Shown in pieces: positions 8,504 to 16,886 of a DNA stretch of 46,155 nucleotides. Location of the stretch: NCBI GenBank assembly GCA_902787025.1, contig CADAER010000006.1, forward strand, positions 1-46,155, read 5' to 3'. The notes under the pieces were generated by a model. That model was not told the DNA's origin. It made no database searches and saw only the letters and a list, made by a program, of their open reading frames with translations. Positions within the stretch are counted from its first letter, which is position 1. Each line of letters opens with the position of its first letter. The DNA comes from Oscillospiraceae bacterium (lineage in GTDB: Bacteria; Bacillota; Clostridia; Oscillospirales; Acutalibacteraceae). A program made the translations under genes and the position numbers.

Positions 8504-8560
8504 AAGGGCGGAGCCCTTCCTTAATTATTCATTATTCATTATTAATTATTAATTACTCAG
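8504..8560. repeat. Hairpin plus ATTATTC repeat element, copy 1
   Basis: AAGGGC-GGA-GCCCTT (8504-8518, three-base loop) is followed by CCTTAATTATTCATTATTCA and further ATTA repeats. The same order, hairpin then CCTTAATT and ATTCATT runs, recurs in the same orientation at 12700-12746. The two copies bracket the MoxR and LRR genes. No function is known to me. Confidence 0.55.
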
Positions 8561-8600
8561 GTAATTACTCAGGTTGTCCGCTTCTTCCGCGTTTCAAATA

Positions 8601-8624
8601 AAAAAGCGGGTTTCCCCGCTTTTT
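8601..8624 (-). terminator. Terminator of the MoxR operon
   Basis: AAAAAGCGGG (8601-8610) pairs with CCCGCTTTTT (8615-8624) across a TTTC loop. The minus-strand TGA stop of the MoxR gene touches the stem and a T-run follows on that strand. Confidence 0.85.
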
Positions 8625-10135
8625 CAGTCAAGATTCAGTTCCAGAATTTCGCGGGTGATTTCGTTGTGCCGCTCGCTTATCAGCAGTTCTTTATTGAACC
8701 TGAAATACTGCTCGCAGCCGTAGCGGCCTATGAATTTTGCGCACTGCTTCTGCGCGGTGAGCTCGGTGACGAGAAGGGAGATTTCCCTGTCGGCTCCGAA
8801 CGCTTTTTCGCAGAACAGCAACGCGTTGTTTATTTTCTCCTTCGTTTCTCCGGCGAGCGTTTTCAGTTCCGCTGTCATACCGTCGAACACGGTCTTTATC
8901 ACGATGAAAGCCGACGCGGAATCGGTTGCGTTTTCGCTTTCCGCCTTTTCGGCTGTGGCTCTGAGCGTTCCCGCCGCCTGCGTTATGCTGCGGATATCTT
9001 CCGCGCTGATCGCTCCGGAGCGTTTTGCCCTGTCGCACTCGTCAAGAAGGGCGGATGCCCTCGCTCTCATCGCCTGCGCGGGTTCAGTCATAAATTCAGG
9101 CGAGATACGGAGCTGTTTTATGTTGTTCATAAGCGCCGTCAGCGTGTTTTCCGCAGCGGATACATCACGCACGCCCGAGCAGATTGAGTCGAAAACAAGG
9201 CCGAGCAGGGAGAGTCTTTCGTCGAATTTCGCCGCCTTCGCGCGTTCGGTTATTTCTTCATCCGCCGTGCCCGCGAGGATTTTGTCAACCTGATAATCCG
9301 ACTTGTATTTGAGGAAGAGGTCGTAATATGTCGAAAAATCACGGGCGGTTTTCGGGCTCTGGAGATACTGTGCGATTAAATCGCGGTCAACCTTAAAGCC
9401 TTTTAGCTCGTAGAGTTTTATCATATCGCTCAGGTCAACCCAGCCTCTCGCGGTAATGAACTGCTTGCCGTCGGCCGTGGTCTCGACGCAGTAGAAATCG
9501 TCTTTCTTTATTTCAAGGTAGGTAACGACGGCGGGGTGAACGCCTTTTTCGAGGGCGTATTCCTTCCAGACCTCGAAATCGGGCTCGACATCTATTCTTT
9601 TAAGCCTGTCCCAGGTGACGATGTCGAACTCGCGCACGGAATTGTTGTATTCGGGAGGGTTGCCCGCCGTGACGACTATCCAGCCGTCGGGGACCTTATG
9701 GGTTCCGAAGGTTTTATATTGCAGGAACTGAAGCATTGACGGGGCGAGCGTTTCGGAGACGCAGTTTATCTCGTCGAGGAAAAGGATGCCTCTGTCCGCT
9801 CCGTCGTTTTCGATGCGCTCCCATACCGAGGCGATAATCTCGCTCATCGTGTATTCCGACACGCTGTATTCCTTTCCGCCGTATGTCTTTCTGACAATAA
9901 ACGGCAGACCGAGAGCGCTCTGCCTTGTGTGGTGGGTCATCGAATAGGAAACAAGCCCCACGCCGAGTTCGGAGGCTATCTGTTCCATGACCGCCGTCTT
10001 GCCTATGCCGGGAGGGCCTATCATGAATACCGGTCTCTGTCTTTCGACGGGTATAAGAAAACCGCCGTTCTCATCCGTTGTGAAATAGGACTGAGCGGCG
10101 TTTCTTATTTGTTCTTTTGCCTGTTTTATGTTCAT
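8624..10135 (-). CDS. MoxR-type AAA+ ATPase
   Basis: The protein has 503 residues. The Walker A motif GPPGIGKT (40-47), Walker B GILFLDEIN (116-124), a sensor-1 segment TAGNPPEYN and an Arg-rich WDRLKRID stretch make an AAA+ module of the MoxR class. The last ~200 residues are helical and poorly conserved, probably a partner-binding tail. MoxR ATPases act with von Willebrand A proteins as chaperone-like or metal-insertion machines. The VWA partner is present at 12751-14199 in the same direction, and two LRR proteins lie between them. Start: ATG at 10135, eight bases after the LRR gene's stop, with its GAGG overlapping that stop. It is cytoplasmic. The client protein is unknown. Confidence 0.85.
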   Translation of the reverse strand: MNIKQAKEQIRNAAQSYFTTDENGGFLIPVERQRPVFMIGPPGIGKTAVMEQIASELGVGLVSYSMTHHTRQSALGLPFIVRKTYGGKEYSVSEYTMSEIIASVWERIENDGADRGILFLDEINCVSETLAPSMLQFLQYKTFGTHKVPDGWIVVTAGNPPEYNNSVREFDIVTWDRLKRIDVEPDFEVWKEYALEKGVHPAVVTYLEIKKDDFYCVETTADGKQFITARGWVDLSDMIKLYELKGFKVDRDLIAQYLQSPKTARDFSTYYDLFLKYKSDYQVDKILAGTADEEITERAKAAKFDERLSLLGLVFDSICSGVRDVSAAENTLTALMNNIKQLRISPEFMTEPAQAMRARASALLDECDRAKRSGAISAEDIRSITQAAGTLRATAEKAESENATDSASAFIVIKTVFDGMTAELKTLAGETKEKINNALLFCEKAFGADREISLLVTELTAQKQCAKFIGRYGCEQYFRFNKELLISERHNEITREILELNLD

Positions 10136-10143
10136 TTCAAGCC

Positions 10144-10803
10144 TCAGACAAGTTCGAATTTAAGGTTGTATTCAAGCGCGTATTTCCACGCGGCGGAGCC
10201 TTTCTTGACGCAGAGGACAATTTCCGATTCCTCGTCAAAGGCGCCCGGATCGATTATCTCGACAGTCTTCGGAATGTAAATCTTTTTGAGATTCTCGCAG
10301 TTGCTGAACGCGAAAATGCTTATGTTGATGGTCTCCTCCGGCACGGCGAATTCCTCATCCTTCTTGCCGGCGGGGTAGTAGCGCAGCATAGCCTTGTTCT
10401 TTGTGAACATAACGCCGTCAACACTGCAATACTCTTCGTTGTTTTCATCGACATCAATGCTTTCGAGGTTGACGCATTTGCTGAAAACACGCCACTCAAT
10501 CATATTGACGCCCGCGGGGATTTTTATGCTTTTCAGGCTCTCGCAGTCATAGAACGCGCTGCTCTCGATGATGGTGACGCTGTCGGGAAGGCTGACCTTC
10601 TCAAGTTTCGCGCACATACTGAACGCGGAGTTGCCGATCTGGATGACTCCCTCGGGAACAACAACCTCCCTGATGGTCGGGCATTTGTAGAAAGCGCCGT
10701 CGTCAAGGCAGGTGATGCCGTCGGGGATGACGATTATCTCCTCGTCGCCCCTGTAATCGGTGAGCACATCGTCTTCGGTTACGAAAAATTCCGGTCTGTT
10801 CAT
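10144..10803 (-). CDS. Short BspA-type leucine-rich repeat protein
   Basis: The protein has 219 residues made of ~23-residue LRR_5 repeats: IPDGITCLDDGAFYKC, VPEGVIQIGNSAFSMC, LPDSVTIIESSAFYDC, IPAGVNMIEWRVFSKC and similar. A cap segment ends in KKGSAAWKYALEYN, the usual closing motif of these proteins. There is no signal peptide or membrane anchor, so it is likely cytoplasmic, unlike secreted BspA adhesins. It sits directly upstream of and is coupled to the MoxR gene. A scaffold or client-recognition role for the MoxR-VWA machine is inference. GGGGGA precedes the ATG. Its own promoter (11007-11035) and a leader with a hairpin array lie upstream. Confidence 0.85.
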   Translation of the reverse strand: MNRPEFFVTEDDVLTDYRGDEEIIVIPDGITCLDDGAFYKCPTIREVVVPEGVIQIGNSAFSMCAKLEKVSLPDSVTIIESSAFYDCESLKSIKIPAGVNMIEWRVFSKCVNLESIDVDENNEEYCSVDGVMFTKNKAMLRYYPAGKKDEEFAVPEETINISIFAFSNCENLKKIYIPKTVEIIDPGAFDEESEIVLCVKKGSAAWKYALEYNLKFELV

Positions 10804-10819
10804 CTTATTTCCCCCTTTT

Positions 10820-10919
10820 CCGGCGGTTTACTGCCGGAGAGTTTTGCGCAGCAAAACATATCGCGTTATGCAACGCATAATATATCGAGCCCGTCGGGCA
10901 TATCGAACACCGCAGGTGT
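10820..10919. repeat. Array of five short perfect hairpins with ATATCG spacers
   Basis: Successive hairpins are CCGGC/GCCGG (10820-10837), GTTTTGC-GCA-GCAAAAC (10841-10857), TTATGC-AAC-GCATAA (10866-10880), GCCC-GTC-GGGC (10889-10899) and ACACC-GCA-GGTGT (10907-10919). The last four have three-base loops, and the gaps after the second, third, fourth and fifth all contain ATATCG. The array lies in the predicted leader of the short LRR gene. The stems differ while the spacer is kept. Confidence 0.75.
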
Positions 10920-11006
10920 ATATCGCGGGAAAACCGATTCGTTTTTTCCGTCTCCGCGCGCATATAATTCGAAAACAGGCATCTGAAATCGGTGGTTATT
11001 TATTCA

Positions 11007-11035
11007 ATTATACCCTTTTTCCTTTAAATATACAA
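11007..11035 (-). promoter_or_regulatory. Promoter of the short LRR/MoxR genes
   Basis: On the minus strand TTGTAT, 17 bases and TATAAT are found just after the stop of the long LRR gene (11036-11038). Transcription would begin near 11000, giving a ~200-base leader that contains the hairpin array. Confidence 0.55.
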
Positions 11036-12613
11036 TTATAATTTTTGCATTTTGATAAAATCGTCCAAAATCATACATATCTCGGGGCAAAGGTCCGTGT
11101 TTCCTGCCTTATAGGCCCTTACGAGAGCGTAAATATAGAACTTTCTTGCTATATCGTCGCAGTTTTCAAACCATTTCGCGCTTTTCACGGCGAAATACTC
11201 GATGTGAAAACAGTCCGAAAACGCGCTGTCTTCAATCACAGCGACATTTTCGCCGATTTCCACCCTGTGCAGGTGTTTGCACGGGCTGAATGTGAACGCG
11301 CGGACATCAATATTGACGGAAATTTCCCGCACGGGCGTTCCGCCGATATAGAATTCGTCCGTCACGGGATTGGAGTCTCTGCGCTCAAACCGCACGCCCG
11401 CCCAGTCGTCGGCGCCGCCGTTGAAATAAACGCGTTCAATCTCGCAGAGATAGCCGAAGGCGTGCTTTTCGACATAGCGCAGATTCGCAGAGACGACGAG
11501 TGTTTTCAGGTTTCTGCAACGCTCGAACGCGCCCGCGCCGATGAATGTCACCGTATCGGGCAGAATGACGCTTTCGATATCCGTTCTGCCGAAAAACGCC
11601 TGCCTGCCGATTTTCGTGACGGGCAGACCGCCGATATAAGCGGGAATTTCAAGCGTTGGGGACGAGCCGAGATAGCTCGTAATCGTAACCGCTCCGCCCG
11701 AGACCGTGAATTCGAACACCCTGCGCCATTCGGTTTCCGAAAATTCGCGGATGCCGAGCTCCTTTTCGAATTTTTCGTTTTCCGCCGCTTCAAGCTCCTC
11801 GTGAGAATAGCCCGAATTCTTGTAGTCGAGGAGAAACGCCGTCATCTGAGCGAAATCCGACGCTCTTTCGATATATTCGTCGGCGAGAGCGGGCGAGGGC
11901 TTCCCCGTGAAGGCGAGCAGATTTTTCAGCGCGTCAATGTCGCCGTGTTCAAAAACCGCGTTTTCGGCAGCGAGAACGCATTTTTCCCTGTTCAAACCGA
12001 TATATTCCTCAACCGCGCCCGTGAGGTCGGCGGGGGCGGAGAGCCTGCCGCAGATTTTCGCCGCGCAGATATTTGTAAGATCAAAGCAGTTTTTTATGTC
12101 GATAAGGGCGGAAAAGCCGCCGTTGAATGTGAAATCCCGCAGCTTTCCGCAGAGGGCGAACGCGGACATTCCCGTGTTTTTCGGAGCGCCCCTGAATTCG
12201 AGTTTTTTCAGCGAATCACAGTGGCAGAACGCAGATTTGCCGATTGACCGCACGCCTGCGGGGATTGTGACGCTTTGCAGGGAACGGCAGAAATTGAACG
12301 CCTCCGCGCCTATGGAGACAAGGCTTTCGGGCAGTTCGACAGAGGGCAGGGACACGCAGTTCATAAACGCGCCCGAGCCGATTTCAACAAGACCCGCGGG
12401 CAGTTCGACGCTCACGAGTTCGCGGCAGAAGGAGAAGGCGGAATTCATAACGGCGGTGACGCCCTCGGGCAGAACAACGCTGCGGATGTTCTGCATAAAA
12501 AACGCCTTTTCGCCGATTACCGTAACCTCATCGGGCACGACAACATCGACCTTCCGCCCGACATATTCGGTCAGAACGCCGTTTCTGATTATAAACCCGA
12601 TGGTTTTGTTCAT
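11036..12613 (-). CDS. Long BspA-type leucine-rich repeat protein
   Basis: The protein has 525 residues. LRR_5 repeats at ~25-165 (VVLPEGVTAVMNSAFSFC, ELPAGLVEIGSGAFMNC and so on) are followed by a helical stretch (~200-290) with FLLDYKN. A second LRR block follows from ~320 (IPAYIGGLPVTKIGRQAFF) to ~490. There is no signal peptide or membrane segment, so it is probably intracellular. AAGGAGA precedes the ATG at 12613. It follows the VWA gene after 137 bases that hold a repeat element rather than a clear promoter. Placement between the VWA and MoxR genes suggests a shared system, with the LRRs as a recognition or scaffold element. That is inference. Confidence 0.85.
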   Translation of the reverse strand: MNKTIGFIIRNGVLTEYVGRKVDVVVPDEVTVIGEKAFFMQNIRSVVLPEGVTAVMNSAFSFCRELVSVELPAGLVEIGSGAFMNCVSLPSVELPESLVSIGAEAFNFCRSLQSVTIPAGVRSIGKSAFCHCDSLKKLEFRGAPKNTGMSAFALCGKLRDFTFNGGFSALIDIKNCFDLTNICAAKICGRLSAPADLTGAVEEYIGLNREKCVLAAENAVFEHGDIDALKNLLAFTGKPSPALADEYIERASDFAQMTAFLLDYKNSGYSHEELEAAENEKFEKELGIREFSETEWRRVFEFTVSGGAVTITSYLGSSPTLEIPAYIGGLPVTKIGRQAFFGRTDIESVILPDTVTFIGAGAFERCRNLKTLVVSANLRYVEKHAFGYLCEIERVYFNGGADDWAGVRFERRDSNPVTDEFYIGGTPVREISVNIDVRAFTFSPCKHLHRVEIGENVAVIEDSAFSDCFHIEYFAVKSAKWFENCDDIARKFYIYALVRAYKAGNTDLCPEICMILDDFIKMQKL

Positions 12614-12661
12614 CCGTTTCTCCTTTCTTATTGCGCTTATAAGATTTCCGTTTGAGATTAT

Positions 12662-12746
12662 TCCCCTGACAGGGAAAGCTGTTCCGTATATAATCGGGCA
12701 CGGGCAGAGCCCGTCCTTAATTTTTCATTATTCATTTTTCATTACG
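12662..12746. repeat. Hairpin plus ATTATTC repeat element, copy 2
   Basis: ACGGGC-AGA-GCCCGT (12700-12714, three-base loop) is followed by CCTTAATTTTTCATTATTCA, matching the element at 8504-8560. A CCCT-GAC-AGGG hairpin (12664-12674) just before it is the same module found in the repeats at 38.8 and 41.8 kb. Confidence 0.55.
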
Positions 12747-12750
12747 GGCG

Positions 12751-14199
12751 TCAGCTCGAAATGTCGAAATCCTCAAGCACGACCTTTATTGCCCAGGTCG
12801 GGACGGCGGGGGAATCGAAGGTGTTTCTCACGAACACGAACGCCGTTTCGTAGGCGGGCTTTTTTTCGGGGAAGGTTCCGTAGCCGTCGGTGAAATAAAT
12901 GATGCCTTTGAGATGGGTGAACTCCTTTTCGGCGACAAGGCGGTCAACCTCCCTGAAAACGGGGCGGAAATCCGTGCCGCCGAGCCCTTTGACAGTAAAG
13001 CCGTTTATATATGAGTCGAGTTCCTCACGGGTTGTTATCTTCACATGCTCCTGTATGGCGCAGTCGCACTGAATAATATGCAGGTTGATATGATTGAAAA
13101 AGCTCTCGGTGCTTTTGAAAATCGAATAGGTCTTTATGAGGAATTTTCTGACAAGCTCGCCGCTCGTGGAGCCCGATGTGTCAATGGCGACGACAAACTC
13201 GCGCACGCGGTTGTCCTCCTTGTATTCAAGCGGTTCGACAAGCGGCATATTCCCGAAAAGTCTCAGCCCGTATGTATAGAAGACATAGTCGAACTCGTCG
13301 TCGTTTATCTTCATCGTCTCGCCCGATACGGCGAATTTGCGGAGAAAGGCGGAATAGTCGTATCTGTCGCGGTTTGCTTCCTGCAGCTGTTTCGCAAGAC
13401 TGCCTGCGGCGTCTCCCTTTTCCTTCGAAAAGGTCTCCATATCCATCTGGACGGAGCGGGAAATCTCCTCCCATTCCTTCTCGATATCGCTTTTCGGGCT
13501 TGTCTGCGGGGGCTGTTGATCGCTGTCTCCCCCGCTTTCGCCGCCGTCGGTTCCGTCTTCGCCGCTCTCCCCTTCCTGCTCGGAGCTGCCCGCTCCGGGA
13601 GGGGGTGCGCCGCCGTCTTCGCTCTTTTCACCGCCGGTTTTTTCGTCTTCCTCCTGCGGCGCGCCGTCGTTATACCACGCGCTGTGGTCATCGCACGAAA
13701 AAAGGGTGTGAAGCTTTGACGCTTCTTCGAGCGAAATGTTTTTTTCCCTGAAATATCTGTAAAGCTTTTCGGCGGTGAGCGCGCCCGCTTCCGCTTCGAG
13801 TTTTTTCAGAGCATCCCTCTGCGCTTCGGCGTAGGGAGTCTGCAGGAAGTCGAGACCGAGGGAGGAAACAGTGTGTTCCGCCGCCGTGTCGCAGGCGAGA
13901 TCCCACAGCACGGGGTCGACTCCGCCGACGAAGGCGTGGCGGAAGATGCAGTGCATAATCATATGAAGCACATCGCGGGTTACCTGATTTCTGTCGGCGA
14001 GATATCTGTCGAGAACGAATCTGTCGCCGTAGAAAACGCTGTTTCCGTCAACCCTGTATGTCGTTTCCGACGGCGTGAAGGCAAGGCGCATCACAGCCGG
14101 ATCCATAAACCTGAGATTCAGCAGTATCGAGTTCTGCGCGAGCCGCATTATTTCGGCGGCGAGGGCCGCCGCTTTTTCGTTTTTTCCGCCGTCGGTCAT
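12751..14199 (-). CDS. VWA-domain protein with degenerate metallopeptidase-like N-terminus
   Basis: The protein has 482 residues. The N-terminal part (1-175) carries LHMIMHCIFRH: His79 and His83 are spaced as in HExxH, but the Glu is Met, so peptidase activity is doubtful. An acidic Gly/Glu/Ser/Pro-rich linker spans ~178-236. The C-terminal VWA domain has the MIDAS motif DTSGSTS from Asp340, and GGTDF supplies the later Thr. This is the DUF2201-type arrangement that goes with MoxR ATPases; the ATPase is at 8624-10135 in the same direction. It is cytoplasmic. The VWA domain probably binds the AAA+ ring or its client through a metal ion. The start at 14199 lies 7 bases after the stop of the glycosidase gene, so translation is likely coupled. 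Confidence 0.85.
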   Translation of the reverse strand: MTDGGKNEKAAALAAEIMRLAQNSILLNLRFMDPAVMRLAFTPSETTYRVDGNSVFYGDRFVLDRYLADRNQVTRDVLHMIMHCIFRHAFVGGVDPVLWDLACDTAAEHTVSSLGLDFLQTPYAEAQRDALKKLEAEAGALTAEKLYRYFREKNISLEEASKLHTLFSCDDHSAWYNDGAPQEEDEKTGGEKSEDGGAPPPGAGSSEQEGESGEDGTDGGESGGDSDQQPPQTSPKSDIEKEWEEISRSVQMDMETFSKEKGDAAGSLAKQLQEANRDRYDYSAFLRKFAVSGETMKINDDEFDYVFYTYGLRLFGNMPLVEPLEYKEDNRVREFVVAIDTSGSTSGELVRKFLIKTYSIFKSTESFFNHINLHIIQCDCAIQEHVKITTREELDSYINGFTVKGLGGTDFRPVFREVDRLVAEKEFTHLKGIIYFTDGYGTFPEKKPAYETAFVFVRNTFDSPAVPTWAIKVVLEDFDISS

Positions 14200-14205
14200 T
14201 TTTTA

Positions 14206-16872
14206 CTAAGCCTCTGCCCTGACAATTCCCTCTTTTACGCTTCCGTCAAGAGTGATTTCGAGAGCGCCCGCCGTGCGTTTCTTGAACGGCACGGGCTTTC
14301 CGTCGAGAGTGACGGAGGGTTTTTCGCACTCTCTGAGCGTGATTATAATTGTGTATTTTTCGTTCTTTCCGTAATATTTAAACTTAACCTCGGCGCTGTT
14401 TTCATCAGTCTTGCGGTAATCGGTCCATACATCGAAGCCCGTTGTTACCGAGCCGGGCTTGTAGTAGGCGTCCGCCCAGATGCAGACGGGAGCCGAGAGG
14501 CCGCCGAAGTTGTGGAACCAGCCCCCGCGCTTTGTCTTGATGCCGAAGCACTCATAGGTGAAATAGGAGAAATCGGTCTCGTTTTTCCAGATGCCGAGCG
14601 CTTTATCCGCGATTTCAAAGGCGAAATCGCTCTCGCCGAGGTCGAGCATCGTCTTCCAGAAAAACCACTGATGGCTCATCCAGACATTTCCGTTCCAGTA
14701 GCCGTCGTCGAAGTAGTAGGAGGCCGTCATATCGACCGCGCTCAGACCCGCCTCCGAGCGGATTTCGTCGGGATTTTTAAGGTGGGCAAGAAGCCTTTTT
14801 GCCCTTTCTTTGTCAACCGCTCCCGCGACGAGGGGATAAAGGCCGTCAAAGCCCTTATTGAAGTTTTCGCCTTCCTCCGTTGTCATAAGATAAGGCTTTC
14901 CGCCCTTGTCATAGACGGTGTAGCCGAAATAGCCGCACTCCTCATCCCATGCGAGGTCGTTGAGGGCTTTTTCGCTTTCCTCAATATCGCGGTCGTAAAC
15001 GGCGATGTCTTCCGTTTTACCGAGGTAAAGGGCGACAGCCTTCATAATCTTGCCCGCCCTTATTACCTGCGAGGTGGTGAGGCAGGGGCAGGAATAGCCC
15101 TCCGCCTTTCTGTTTATCATTTCAACCTGCGCGGGGTAGTCGTCCATTCCCGAGCAGGAATACCAGTAGTCGTAAGCGGTAAGCAGACCGTTGCCGAATT
15201 TCGCGAAGGTGGAGCCTGCCCGTCTTCCGCGAAGGAACTCGTAATAAATCTTCATTTTGGGATAGAGCGCGTCGAGGTCGTGTTTGTTTTCGGAGCGGTT
15301 GAGCAGTTCGTAATATTCCGCGAACTGCGTGGGCACGAGCGAGCCGTGAAGCAGGAAGGTGAAATCTTTGTTATCCTCGTCGCAGAGGTAGGTGTCGAGC
15401 ACATAGCGGCAAAGCTCGGGCGAGAATTCAAGCAGGCCGAGGCCGATAAAGCCGCTGTCCCAGGTGTAGAAGGAGTCCCAGCGCTTGCCGGGCGTGTGGT
15501 GAACGACATTTTCGCCTCTGCGGTAAACGGGATAAACCGCGTTTGTAAGCAGGGTCGATTTCATAATGTTTATGCTTAACTCGTATTTTTCGCCGTCGGA
15601 GTTGAATTTTACTCTCTGCGCGCGGCTTTTCGCGTTAAGATAAATGTTTTCATACTCTTCGTCGGAGAGAGGAGAGAAATCGCCGCCGGCAATAACGGCG
15701 TATTCAATGTGTTTTTCGCCCGGCTCAATGAATATCGCCTTGATGAGCGGGTTTACGAAAAAGCCCTCGTCGCTCTTTTTCGCGCTGAACGAGCGGGAAA
15801 AGGTCTCGCGCAGGCAGTCGTAGGTCGGGTCGCCGTTCGAGAGACGGTTGATGAGCGCGTCCTCAAGGCAGCCGCTGTCAAGCGTGCGAAGGCGGGTGTT
15901 TTTGTTGTGAGTGATTACCGTGTAACGGCAGTTTTCGTAACCGTAGTCGAGGGAGAGAGTCAGTCCCCTGCCGTTTTCTTTTCTGTCGATTTCGGGAACA
16001 TAGTTATATTTTTCGTTCTTTACGCTGACGGTTTCGCCTTTTTCGGTGGCGGCGAGGAAATCGAACTCAACGCCCGCTCCGCCTTTGCTGACGAAAACGG
16101 GGTTTTCCGAGAAAGGCAGGTAAGCGATTGTCAGTTCTTCGCTGTGCGGGAGGGTGATCAGGGCGCCGTTCATATCGAAAACGCCCTCGCCGTCCGTAAC
16201 GGTGCGGTATCTTACCGCGAGGACGGGGTTTTCAAAGCCCCGCGCTTCAAGTTTCCACGAAACCGTGTCGCCTTTTTCGCAGCCGAAAGGTTTTAAATTC
16301 AGGAAATGCACGTGGGCGGGGTCGCATCTGTCGCCGAGACCGCAGCCGAGCCAGAACGCCTTGTCGCGGAACATACCCTTGAACATACCGTCGGGGTTTT
16401 CGCCGTCCCACGGGCGCGCAACAGCGTAGGTGTATTCCTCGTAATCGTTCGCGTTTTTAATAATGTTCTTTGCGGGAAGAACGGGCTCGACTCTGTCGTA
16501 AAACGGCAGTTCGAGCGACGCGAAATAATTGACGATGCAGTTCTGAGAAAGTTCCGTGTTGTTTACGATTTCGCATCTCGCGAGATAAGCGTTTTCGTTT
16601 ATCTTCGAGAACGAAACGTCGGCGTAAACCTTATCCTTCCACATAAGCTCGTAGCGGAAGGCGTAATATGTGTAGTCGGGACTGCATTCCCAGAGATGAT
16701 AGGCGCTCGGCACCGTAACATTCGGCACGGGGGTGGAGGAGTTCCACAGCGTGGGATGAACGGTGAAATCGAAGCGGCCGCCCTCGGCGCGCAGGGCGGG
16801 GATTATCTGCGAAATGCCGAAATATTTTTTGGAATAGGGTCCCCACCGGGGCATTTTCATGGTTTCTTTCAT
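14206..16872 (-). CDS. GH63/mannosylglycerate-hydrolase-like (alpha/alpha)6 glycosidase
   Basis: The protein has 888 residues. An N-terminal beta-sandwich-like half is followed by an (alpha/alpha)6-barrel glycosidase module related to GH63, GH37 and bacterial MGH1-like enzymes. Visible landmarks are KRWDSFYTWDSGFIGLGLLE, SCSGMDDYPAQ, DMTASYYFDDGYWNGNVW, HQWFFW and FHNFGGLSAP. In this clan an Asp or Glu in the WDSG region and one in the GGLSA/C-terminal region do catalysis. The exact pair is not assignable by eye. There is no signal peptide, so it acts on imported oligosaccharide. I chose the ATG at 16872 because AAGGAAG precedes it; longer in-frame starts overlap the upstream glycosidase gene. 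It forms an operon with the propeller protein 14 bases upstream. Confidence 0.75.
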   Translation of the reverse strand: MKETMKMPRWGPYSKKYFGISQIIPALRAEGGRFDFTVHPTLWNSSTPVPNVTVPSAYHLWECSPDYTYYAFRYELMWKDKVYADVSFSKINENAYLARCEIVNNTELSQNCIVNYFASLELPFYDRVEPVLPAKNIIKNANDYEEYTYAVARPWDGENPDGMFKGMFRDKAFWLGCGLGDRCDPAHVHFLNLKPFGCEKGDTVSWKLEARGFENPVLAVRYRTVTDGEGVFDMNGALITLPHSEELTIAYLPFSENPVFVSKGGAGVEFDFLAATEKGETVSVKNEKYNYVPEIDRKENGRGLTLSLDYGYENCRYTVITHNKNTRLRTLDSGCLEDALINRLSNGDPTYDCLRETFSRSFSAKKSDEGFFVNPLIKAIFIEPGEKHIEYAVIAGGDFSPLSDEEYENIYLNAKSRAQRVKFNSDGEKYELSINIMKSTLLTNAVYPVYRRGENVVHHTPGKRWDSFYTWDSGFIGLGLLEFSPELCRYVLDTYLCDEDNKDFTFLLHGSLVPTQFAEYYELLNRSENKHDLDALYPKMKIYYEFLRGRRAGSTFAKFGNGLLTAYDYWYSCSGMDDYPAQVEMINRKAEGYSCPCLTTSQVIRAGKIMKAVALYLGKTEDIAVYDRDIEESEKALNDLAWDEECGYFGYTVYDKGGKPYLMTTEEGENFNKGFDGLYPLVAGAVDKERAKRLLAHLKNPDEIRSEAGLSAVDMTASYYFDDGYWNGNVWMSHQWFFWKTMLDLGESDFAFEIADKALGIWKNETDFSYFTYECFGIKTKRGGWFHNFGGLSAPVCIWADAYYKPGSVTTGFDVWTDYRKTDENSAEVKFKYYGKNEKYTIIITLRECEKPSVTLDGKPVPFKKRTAGALEITLDGSVKEGIVRAEA

Positions 16873-16886
16873 ATTGTCTTCCTTTC

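Noticed and set aside
10820-10919. Possible CRISPR array
   Set aside because: The repeated unit is only six bases, the intervening pieces are self-complementary hairpins, and no cas gene is near.
13873-15579. 568-codon open frame antisense to the GH63-like and VWA genes
   Set aside because: Shadow of two recognisable proteins; no ribosome site or domain of its own.
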